Source: Adenophora triphylla var. japonica
Lineage: Eukaryota; Streptophyta; Magnoliopsida; Asterales; Campanulaceae
Reading direction: 5' to 3'
Assembly: GCA_022495995.1 (NCBI GenBank)
Contig: JAFEMH010002323.1
Coordinates: forward strand, 62,001 to 126,000
DNA: 64,000 nucleotides
This document shows positions 22,737 through 31,644 of this stretch, piece after piece; positions within the stretch are counted from its first letter, which is position 1, and each line of letters starts with the position of its first letter. Under the pieces are notes generated by a model. That model was given only the letters and a program-made list of their open reading frames with translations. It had not been told where the DNA came from and made no database searches. Position numbers and translations under genes: made by a program.

Positions 22737-24430
22737 TGTGGGTCCTCCCCGACCCGGGACCTATAAACTCGTGCCCCGAGTTGGAGAGTCTCAAACCACC
22801 TCCATTTAAAAAACTTTTACTTGTTTAATTAACTTGAAAGTATAACAACCTTTAACAGACCAACATAAACATCTCCACTTGGAGGTGATATATAACCCAT
22901 GTTTGAAAAGTCACAACCTGCTTTAGTTACAAACACTACGAATGTAAAGGCTTACAAAAGCCAACTTTAAAAGAAAACCAATCCCATATTTACTTACAAC
23001 ACAAACACACTGAAAATGTTTTATATACGAATCTCCCCTAAAAGAATAACATCCACCACCTACTCCCAACTCCCAAACTATAAAATACCCTGACAACCCA
23101 AAAGTAAGCGGTCCAAACTCCTTTCCTGCCTCACCGGTCTGGTCCTCCTGTCTTAGCCAGATCTAAAACAGTAAAGGGAGAAGGGGTGAGAATAAATCTC
23201 AATAAGCTATTATGGATGCAACAATATCACATATAAGATGAAACACATCAACAGGTTGCTCATAATCACATTGGTAAAGCGGTAAACACATTATGTTACC
23301 TCATTTTACCTTTCCCGTCTGAACAATAAGTCGTACAACGTCGGGAGTAAAACTCCACTCATTTGTGAACTACTTAGGCATATTCACATCTTATAAGACT
23401 CCTAATGCGGAGAACCATAGAAGAACCGCATCTATCTGTAAGGCTTTTAGCTCAATACAGAAGCATTCAAACCCAGTCTGTGGCCACAGAAGGGGATAGT
23501 CACAGGTATAATGTAATCTGATCACCTTTTGGAACAATTTCTCATAATTGATCGTATTCCATTTTACCCCCACTGATCAGCTGATATAAACACATTCAAG
23601 CACATAATAGATACTTGAAAATAAGTCCACACTTTGGGATATCAATACATAACATGGTAATATTACTCATGTTAAATCATCACAATAGTGCAACATATAT
23701 TTAAACACTATTGAATAACAACAATCCAACAACATGGTATTAATACTCATGTTCAAACCAATGAAGTAGCGCAACATGTATTTCATACACTATGTGCACA
23801 ACCAACCATGAATATGTAATCAAATATGGCCACAATGAATAACAAGTAAGACCTACATATTCATTACACAATATTGAGTACCTTCTATAAAGGTTCCCTA
23901 TCAATTACCATGTTTTTATCAACTTTGGTTAAAGTTTCACAAGGCCTTCCAACCATTTTCAAGACCATATTTAAAGACCTTCCCTATATCATTTTGAACC
24001 ATTTAAGACTTCATTGTAAAGTACTAATGTTGTACTAGAAGTATAGTCAAAGAGGAGGTAAAAATAGATTAGGTTGATTAGGGTTTAATTGGTTTGAAGT
24101 TGATATACAGTGACCAGCATTGGGCACGACTCGTGCCCCAATTCCGCACGACTGCCTTGCTTATCACGACTACTTACTACGATTGTTGAAAGGGGGAATG
24201 ACACGTGATCCAGGGCACAAGTCGTGCCCTTGCCCAGAAACATATACTGATGTTTCAAACATCAGTAGCCAAGGGATAACAAGCCATCTTTGGTTCATCT
24301 CCTTATACCCTAACATCAGTACACCATTTTCAGTCACTTAAAAGGTTCCCACAAGGCCATTTATCACCCCATATCAACTCTAACACTTCCACTTAAAATC
24401 CCATGCCAAGAGCCTCACTATCCACCTTCT
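22737..24430 (-). repeat. Tekay/Del-type LTR, part 1 (split by the giant element)
   Basis: Reverse complement of the LTR at 55179-57563. It begins TGTGGGTCC (the LTR 3' end), has the GGTGAGAATAAATCTC block at 23190, TGTGGCCACAGA at 23481 and the CACGACTCGTG cluster at 24120-24235. It is cut at 24430 by TGTAAG of the giant element and continues at 52558. There is no PBS to its left, so it is a 3' or solo LTR. Confidence 0.85.
24120..24240 (-). repeat. Palindrome cluster in Tekay LTR
   Basis: GGGCACGACTCGTGCCCC at 24120-24140, CGCACGACTG and TCACGACTAC half-motifs, and GGGCACAAGTCGTGCCC near 24214-24232. Counterpart of 18125-18270 with several units decayed. Confidence 0.75.
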
Positions 24431-24946
24431 TGTAAGTACCCAAATCCGGATCGTCAAAATCCGTTAAAAGTTAACCGGAATCTGTTAACTGGCCCACTCC
24501 AGGTTAACCGGAACCCGTTAAGCTCCCCGTTCTCAAGCCAACAAGACATTCCAGGACTGCCCCAAGCATCCCAACGTCAAAGCGTACTCAACACACCTTA
24601 TCACACATAAAAGTATAGCTTCTCCTGTAAAACGCACTTTTTGGGGGCATTTCGGACATTTTCCGGACAGTTATTTAAAAAAGGGACAAAACCGGGAATA
24701 ATGGCACGAAAAACCATGTCCTGGTGAGTCACAGGGGCACGTGGCACGCATGCCACAGCCCTCTTGTCAACATCAATCAGATTTCAGAGTGAAAAGACAA
24801 AAATGCCCCTGAGATGTTGTCACAGTCCGTCCGGACTATTTTTCAGGCAAAACAGAATTGCCAGCAAGTCCTCCCAATTTCAAAAATACCACAAAACCCC
24901 CTGATATTCAACATAAGTCCGTTCGGACTCTTTTGCATTTTCACCC

Positions 24947-24954
24947 TATAAATA
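24947..24954 (+). promoter_or_regulatory. LTR TATA box
   Basis: TATAAATA in CCCTATAAATACAG, about 515 bases into the LTR; conserved at 51085 and 16458. Marks the likely transcription start of the element. Confidence 0.7.
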
Positions 24955-25397
24955 CAGAGGACTGTCAAAACATTTGAAAGAGGAAAAAATTAACCCATTT
25001 TCACCATAGCCACGGCCCAAACCAGTTTAACCCTCTCCCGAGCCCCGTTTTGTCTCGATTTGCATGAAAACCTCTTATTTCAACCAAGCACGAATCAAAC
25101 AACCTCGAAACACCTTTCCAAACACTAAATCGTATCCCGTATACGTCCACCGTGCCAAAAGAGTCAACCCCTAGCCATAGGTAACACTCTCTCTCCCTAA
25201 ACACTCATTTCGTCTCGGTTTACGCACCAGTCGCTACAACCATTTTGGACAAAAGTCATTGAAATGTAGACATCATCGTCAACGGGGTCCGATACGTTTT
25301 AGTACAAGATCCTCTTCTCTTTCCGTAAGAGAAGTAATCTCGGGTTAAAACGGCATTCCGGCCCCGTTTCTTTACTTTTATGTCATTTAATGGTCCA

Positions 25398-25680
25398 GAT
25401 CGTTTGATCCGTTGAATATCATTTAATTTGCGCAACTTTATAGTCCGAACCGTTCGGTTCGTGATAGCCATTTAACAATTCCGGATCGTTCGATCCGTTG
25501 AACGTCATTTGCTTAACTCAACTTTACAAGTCCGAGTCGTTTGGTTCGTTGATCGCACCTTTAAAATCCGGGTCGTTTGATTTCGTCGATACCGCGCTTT
25601 AAATACTGTCATTTACAAGTCCGAGCCGTTTGGCTCGTGATAGTATTTACTTATCAAAGTCCGAGTCGCAAAACGATTCG
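25398..25680 (+). promoter_or_regulatory. Hairpin array 1: variable stems, GTTY loops
   Basis: Seven short inverted repeats, 36-52 bases apart. Examples: CGAACC-GTTC-GGTTCG (25446-25461), CGGATC-GTTC-GATCCG (25482-25497), CGAGTC-GTTT-GGTTCG (25533-25548, two G-T pairs), CGAGCC-GTTT-GGCTCG (25622-25637), CGAGTCG-CAAAA-CGATTCG (25662-25680). Stem bases change in pairs while the loop stays GTTT or GTTC. Most are followed by TTGA or TGATAG and a CATTTA phrase. Confidence 0.75.
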
Positions 25681-25749
25681 TTGATCGCATATCATTTAAT
25701 GCTTTTTTCCCGTAAAATCGCTAACAATGTAATGCCCGGTTCAAAACCG

Positions 25750-26029
25750 GAGTTCGACATTCGAACTCTCTTTCAAAACGAGCAAAGTGACGTTTGGCAT
25801 CCAAACGATCATCTTTAAAACTCAAAACCCAACGTTTGACATTCAAACACTCCTTTCTAAAAAGTCAACATTTGACACTTAAGTTAAAAGATCAAAAATC
25901 GTCACTAACACCTCTTTTCCTAAAAACTCCAAAACCGACGTTTGTCATTCAAACGCTCACTTTTTTCCAAAAAAATCATAAAAAATCAACGTTTGACATT
26001 CAAACCAAGATTAAGCTTGTCATTCAAGC
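25750..26029 (+). promoter_or_regulatory. Hairpin array 2: variable stems, NCATN loops
   Basis: GAGTTCG-ACATT-CGAACTC (25750-25768), CGTTTG-GCATC-CAAACG (25791-25807), GTTTG-ACATT-CAAAC (25834-25848), CGTTTG-TCATT-CAAACG (25939-25955), GTTTG-ACATT-CAAAC (25991-26005), GCTTG-TCATT-CAAGC (26015-26029). A constant five-base NCATN loop with stems that differ in compensating ways. Confidence 0.75.
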
Positions 26030-26050
26030 CCCCATTTTCAAAATGCAAAC

Positions 26051-26069
26051 ATACACACACACACACACA
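26051..26069 (+). repeat. AC microsatellite in LTR
   Basis: An (AC)n run of about 19 bases; also present in the 3' LTR at about 52187-52204. Confidence 0.9.
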
Positions 26070-26090
26070 TTTTCGAGAAAGGTAGAAAGA

Positions 26091-26140
26091 CTCGTCATAC
26101 GAGGCGTTTCGGGTGATCTCAAAATACTCTTCCCGAAACG
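26091..26140 (+). promoter_or_regulatory. Two-hairpin LTR module (copy 2)
   Basis: Stem 1 CTCGT-CAT-ACGAG (26091-26103). Stem 2 CGTTTCGGG/CCCGAAACG (26105-26113 with 26132-26140) around an 18-base loop TGATCTC...CTCTT. Then TAACGTGACCTCCGAACC. In the 3' LTR stem 1 is intact (52226-52238) but stem 2 has decayed. Confidence 0.75.
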
Positions 26141-26317
26141 TAACGTGACCTCCGAACCTAACAATCTCTGGTACTAAAAAACCTTTTGTCATGTTTTTGC
26201 TACCAATAAAAATGACACCCCTTTTCAAAGCCTTTTCCAAGTTTTTGCTACCAATAAAAACGACACCTTTTTCACTAAGCCGTTTTTCAACGTTTGGACT
26301 CAAAATACATAACCGCG

Positions 26318-26327
26318 TGGCAACTCC
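26318..26327 (+). other. PBS-like decamer inside LTR
   Basis: TGGCAACTCC, one base different from the true PBS start; the 3' LTR copy at 52453-52462 is exactly TGGCGACTCC, so the ancestor matched the PBS. Confidence 0.55.
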
Positions 26328-26424
26328 TCTCCTTCCCGAAAGCGAGGTCCCAAACATCTTTCCGCGAAAGACACCCACTTCGCTCCGCGCGCAGCCCCGC
26401 GCCGCGAATCCGGGTAATTTCAGT

Positions 26425-26442
26425 TGGCGACTCCGCTGGGGA
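26425..26442 (+). promoter_or_regulatory. Primer binding site (tRNA-Arg type)
   Basis: TGGCGACTCCGCTGGGGA, two bases after the LTR end. It is complementary to the 3' end of plant tRNA-Arg(ACG) except for one position (G for A, a possible wobble pair). tRNA-Arg priming is characteristic of Ogre-group elements. Confidence 0.85.
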
Positions 26443-27663
26443 TAAGGATATTTTTTTAAAACTGCTGTTGTTTTCAAAAAGCCTTCCGTGGGTCAAACTT
26501 TCGTTTACCCTTCCTCATTTTTGTGTGTGTGTGTTGTTCAAAACCTCGAACGGTTTTTCAAAAGGTGTTGCATTCTTTTCATCAAAATCATAACATGTTC
26601 GTGCATCCCCGTTCATACTTGATTTTCGTGTTACATTTTGAACTGCGCACTACTTGCACTGCTGCCTCGGTACACCGCACGCTACGTGCACTTGCTTCCT
26701 CGGTACACTGCACACTACGACACGTAACCCAGGATGACCGTTTAGTTGCAGCTCGGTTGGTCTGCTAGACACCTTTCGAGCGCGTACGGGGTCGTCCCAA
26801 ACAGCCCATCCTAGCCCGTGTAAGCCATGCACTCTTTGTGTCACACTTCGTCCAAGACCCCGCTTGGTTTTTGGCTTAGTATGTGTCATAAAGACCAAGT
26901 GTATTTTTTTACGCCGGGTTTCGTCACAAGTCAAGCTCGAAAGATTAAGACCAAAGGTCGTTCCCGACCCGAAGTCTTAAGCTTTTCAGCCTTGACTTTA
27001 ATGCGGAGCTCTGCCGAAAAATATACCCGAAGGTTCAATGTGACACCGTGTCACCAAACCCTCAACGTATGCACCGTACCAGCCACAACTTGGCCAACGC
27101 CAAAAGCTAAGGCCCCTCGCGCAAGAGAGTCAGGAGAGGTCATGCCGAAATTTTGGCACGATCCCCACCATAGCTTAAGGACGTTGACTTCGACTGTGGC
27201 CCGCGTGTCACATACGTTGGAATTTTGGGTGATCAGCTAGCCTTAAGTTCACTTTTTTTCTTTGTCGGTGGAACTCGCTTGCCTTATAGGACCCTCGCTC
27301 GAGATTGTCCATCCCGGGAAGACGATTGACAGGTGAAAAATGAGAGGCTTATAAATGTAGTAACGAGATCCACTGATTAGAGCCTTAGGTTAGTTGCGAA
27401 AAAGAAGACACGATCTTTTCCAACCGATTAGGACTCTGAGAAAATACGTTTTAAGTAAACATTAATCGGTAACTGCACATTTCACTAGCCCGAAACCCTG
27501 AGCCAAATACCCTTTCCGAAGCCTAAACCCTGCCTTTCGTTCCACTGCCGGCTAGCGAGAAAGTGGTTGAGAATTCCGGGTCGGCGCCTGCGCAGTCACG
27601 ATTCTGACGGCGGCGTCGACGGATTCTTCGGTTCCCTCAGTTCCTTCAGCCAGACTATCCGAC
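26443..27663 (+). other. Untranslated leader between PBS and gag
   Basis: About 1.2 kb with no domain that I recognise in any frame. It includes a GTGTGTGTGTG run (26521-26532) and a pair of CGGTACAC(C/T)GCAC phrases near 26668-26715. Ogre elements may carry a separate ORF1 in this position; I find no intact one here. Confidence 0.45.
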
Positions 27664-29357
27664 ATGTCGAGCTCACCGAGAAATCGTGATGGGGACGGAC
27701 CCCCGCCACCGGTAACAGATATGACATTGGAAGAAGCCATACGGGCTTGTGAGGTTCACAGGAGGCAGAAAGAAGATCAGCAAAATTTCGTGGTACAGCT
27801 TCTGAATGAGCGAGGTATAGCAACTATCCCTCATGTTGCCACCTCTCAGGGCAACCCTGTCATATACGGCCAAGCCAGTACTACTCCCATCACTCAGTAC
27901 AACCAGCGCACTGCTGGACCATCTCAAACAGATGCCAATATCCTTCAATATCCTCCCGTTTTCAACCCATTGCCTATACACGAATCCCAAAACACCGGGG
28001 ACAAACCCCGATACAGTCCAGAAAAGGCCCCCATATATCCACATATATCGAGCCTACCACCTCCAATCACTGCCACTCACATGGTAGCACCCGGTGCCGA
28101 GCCTCAAAGCCCACCACTGGACCCAACATTAGCTTGGATGGTCGAAGAGATGAAAGACCTGAAAGCCAGCATGAGCAGCTCTAAGCAAGGAATGCTCAGA
28201 TCCCTAGATCAGGGAATGGTCACGCCTCTCCCTGCCAAGTTCAAAATGTCGGAGATGGAACGATTCGACGGAATCGAATGTCCACAAACGCATGTTGACA
28301 CCTACGTTCTTGGCATGAGAGCGAAAGGAGCAACCCTTCAGCAAATGGCTGATCACTTCCAGCATACGCTCAAGAGTTCAGCGTTACGATGGTTCCTAAG
28401 GGTCAAGCCTGTAGATTGCCATACCTGGGATCAGATCAGTAACATCTTCCTAGAGCGATAGAGATCCAACCTAGAGTGGGGAACAAGTCGTGAGGACATA
28501 ATCACCACCGAACAGAATGTAGATGAAAGCGTCGGAGAATTCTACAAGAGGTGGAGTTGGAAACTCTCCGAGATCATGGAGCCACTCTCCAAGGATGAAC
28601 AGATGCGGATCTTCATGTCCTGCTTGAGGCCGTCCATCAGAACTCTCATCAGCCATCACTTCTTCCCAGATCTCCGAGCCATGGTCAATGTTGGCTCACA
28701 GTTCGAGAAGGATCACAAGGAAAAACTGGCCACAGCACAGCCATACTGATACCGATCATCAGTTGCATTCAATCCCGCACCGGCCCCCGGCAAAGGGAAA
28801 GATACATCTGTCAACTACATTCATCAAGGACAGCAGTCGGGCAATAGAAACCCAGTCCCACAAAGCAACAACTCACCCCTAAGCAGCCTGCCGTACACTT
28901 CGACAAGTTAGACATGCCGCTGTGTAAGATGCTGGAAGGGTTAATCAAGGAAGGCCTCCTCAAGCCCGTTGCAAACTACAAACCCAAGAATCCCATAGTC
29001 AACGCTGATAAAAGCAAGTACTGTGCCTTTCACCAGTATCATGGCCACACCATCGACAATTGTGTGGGGTTACAGTACAAAATCCATAATTTGATAGAGG
29101 AAGGAAAATTGGAGCGTCCCCGTGGACCTAATACAGTCGGAAACCCTTTTCCGAACAACAATAGTGTGAACTCCATCGAGTGGGTGCCAAAGAAGATTGC
29201 CGCAGAGCCAATTTCTCCGCCTCTTCCAGCCAGGTCTTCATCAGACGTTCACATCAGTTACAATGTTTGTGATTGCTCCGAATGCCTTGAGTACGAGTTC
29301 CAAGACATGATCAGGGGTGATTCTCCCAGAAATCAGAAGAAGAAGTCTTCTCAATAG
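27664..29357 (+). pseudogene. gag of the giant element, broken
   Basis: ATG at 27664 (MSSSPRNRDGDGPPPP). A Pro-rich N-terminus leads to the gag core: KFKMSEMERFDGIECPQTHVDTYV, QMADHFQHTLKSSALRWFL, then after a TAG at 28459 ITTEQNVDESVGEFYKRW and IFMSCLRPSIRTLI. A second stop lies near 28747. After a frame change at about 28905 it continues with KMLEGLIKEGLLKP and the knuckle-like CAFHQYHGHTIDNC (about 29020-29065). It ends at TAG 29357. Tat-type nucleocapsid. Confidence 0.85.
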
Positions 29358-29849
29358 AAACTGAGAGAAAGATATGTAGCTGGAGACACCAGTGTAGGTA
29401 CACTCGGAGAGCCATCTGGGATGTTCGATTACTACGTACTCTACTCCAGCCATTCCTCCCTCCCTCCAGGCCATGCAGCTTTAGAGCAAACAGGGGTGGG
29501 AAAGCCAAAAAATCCTGCCAATGCCAAAGTTCAGGCCTCAGGACACCAGAATACCTCAAATCTTGACAACCTTACCGCCAGCCAGAAGCCTAATCCCCCG
29601 CGGGATCAGCCTAGGTTCAATTTGCCCAACTTCAGAGCACGGGCCGGCAAAGGAAAGTCAAAGTCGACTTGGCACTCGCACTCAATCAACGTGCTAACCA
29701 AGGGCGGCCACCGCCAAAAGCTACCTCGACACAATCCCTAGGCACCACCAAAAGATTTACCTCGCAAGAGGAAGACAGGAAACGGATGGCTTGATGACTC
29801 TCCTTCTCCGGAAAGAGACCAGATCTACGATTCCCGACTGTATGGCAAT
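29358..29849 (+). pseudogene. Linker between gag and first protease
   Basis: A 106-codon open stretch (29421-29741) rich in Pro, Asn and Lys (KPKNPANAKVQASGHQ, DQPRFNLPNFRARAGKG) without a known domain, followed by a frame change before the first protease. Confidence 0.4.
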
Positions 29850-30209
29850 ATGCTCACCATCTGTGATGAAGATCTGTCGAAAGAAGGCTCAGGGCACAAT
29901 GAAGCTTTGTACATCACTCTCCGGCTCAACACCATCTCTCTCCTCGGGGTACTGGTAGACAATGGATCAGCAGTCAATGTCCTTCCTCTCAGCATGATGC
30001 GAGCCGTACGAATCGACGAAGGCCACATGGTCCCATCTGCCTGGACTATTAAAGCCTATGACAGCACGTCTCGTCCCATCCTGGGGATGGTGACTCTGGA
30101 GCTCTGGTTCGAAACCCAAATGGTGCCAGCAAAATTCCACGTGATGGACATTCCGTCCGAATTCAAAGCTCTGTTGGGACGCCCATGGCTACACCTGATA
30201 TCCCGATAA
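29850..30209 (+). pseudogene. First retropepsin-like protease domain
   Basis: YGNMLTICDEDLSKEGSGHNEALYIT leads to the active site VLVDNGSAVNVLP, then WTIKAYDSTSRPILG and the C-terminal motif FKALLGRPWLH. The catalytic Asp is present. A second, related domain occurs at 32340-32715 with the same order of motifs (YGN, HNE.LYIT, VLVDGGSEMNVLP, KAYDSTS, LGRPWLH). A single protease is normal for these elements. The ORF closes with TAA at 30207. Confidence 0.8.
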
Positions 30210-31644
30210 TACCAAGGATTCGATCCTTATTATCAGATTCTGCAATGCCGAAGTTACCCTCGACGACTGCCTGCTCATGGTAAACGAGGCCCTGGTCAAT
30301 CGAGCTCAAAGCTCATCATCACTCCCAACCACCAGCCCCAGTGGCAACCAGTCCGTGTCGTCAGTCAAGCTTACAGCCAAGAGTGCCGCCAAGGCCAAGA
30401 GCATCAGCAAAGGAGACAAAGCTCCTCACCCTGCTACATATCAGATCAACCTCGAGAACGCTTCCAATAGCCACCCTGAAAACATCTGTAAGAGTCTTCC
30501 CCGCAAGACAGATCAAGCTTCCGAAGAAAGGAAAGCATCAACATGCTCAAGTTCGATCCTGCTCCCGGTCGTCACGACCACAGATTCAGGCATCCCGCTA
30601 GCAAACTGCTAGCTTTGATAGACTTGGCGATCCAGCGAGATCACGACACTATCAACATCGCAGAATTCAACACCCCCGTAGGTTCAATCAAATAGATATG
30701 GGCAAGCTTCTTGGTGATCGAGATCAAGGAGGGCCGCATGGAATGTCCTATAGCCCGACTTCCTTCATCAATATAATCCAAGTGTTTTCGCCATTCGGGG
30801 ACTTGGATGTGATTACAGTTCTAGACACTAGTCAGACGGCGCGCACCTACGGAGACTGTTTAGCTCTCGCAAGGAAAGCCCTCATGGAACTAGCCGCTCA
30901 AGAGAACCGTCTCTGGGACGAGAACCAAGCTCAGAGGACTCATAGGGACCAAGCCCTTAAAGCGTCACAAGCAGCTTCAGACAGAAAACTAGAGGCCACT
31001 CTAGACTAGTTCGACCTCAAAGGTTTTGCTCACGGAAACTTCCTGGACTACCATCACTTCTCATCAAACCCCTTCTGGCAAGGGAGGGCGATCAACGGTC
31101 CCGACGACCTAGGAGATGGAATGGCACAGTACAAGGAATACCTAGCCAAACAGCATGAAGGGTACAAGCGCTTACCTCCCAGAGGAAAGCAAGTCCTCTG
31201 TGAAAGCAATGTCAAAGACGAGGAAACCATCCTCTTCCAAGCCGGGCATGAGGTCAACAAAATCGGAATCCCAAGGGTCCTGGGAGGATGGGGACGGATC
31301 ATTTCCGCTCTCAAACTAAAAGGCCAACTGAAGGAGGAAGGTCTATTCAAAAAGAAAAGTAAAATGGAAATACATCTCCAGCAACTACTCAGGGAGATTC
31401 CACAGACTACGGCATTCGTTTACAAAAATGATCAAGCTGGGACGCGTGACGGTTACATGGGCGTATGTTCGGGAAGGCGTGTACTCACCTTCCGACATAC
31501 CCGCCGCTCGGTTAAGCGGAAGAAAAAGCTCTCCCGATGGAAGTTTATCTAGGCGCCGCATACGGTTCAAGGAAATGCTGGCTATTCTCACGTGGGAAGA
31601 AACACGGGCGCTAACTCTCGACGTAGGTTCTACCGCAAGAGAGC
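30210..31644 (+). pseudogene. Degenerate linker between the two protease domains
   Basis: Several open pieces in changing frames: 30277-30612 (Ser/Lys-rich), 30698-31009 (probable helical TYGDCLALARKALMELAAQEN) continuing after a TAG to 31552 (GNFLDYHHFSSNPFWQGRA, DETILFQAGHEVNKIGIPRV). No domain recognised. It may be polyprotein linker duplicated together with the protease. Confidence 0.4.

Larger units (their letters stand above)
24431..26422 (+). repeat. 5' LTR of the giant element
   Basis: 1992 bp, TGTAAGTACC to GGGTAATTTCA. TATA box at 24947. Downstream, in what should be transcribed leader: hairpin array 1 (25398-25680), hairpin array 2 (25750-26029), an AC microsatellite (26051-26069), the two-hairpin module (26091-26140), a PBS-like decamer (26318) and a GC-rich end with CGCGCGCAGCCCCGCGCCGCG-like sequence. 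Highly similar to 50560-52557. Confidence 0.95.

Noticed and set aside
24431..24560. GTTAACCGG-type repeats near the LTR start as a regulatory array
   Set aside because: Only three or four short phrases; too few to separate from chance.
25794..26593. Overlapping ORFs on both strands in the 5' LTR
   Set aside because: They lie in the LTR hairpin arrays and GC-rich end, are not conserved in frame in the 3' LTR, and have no domain.
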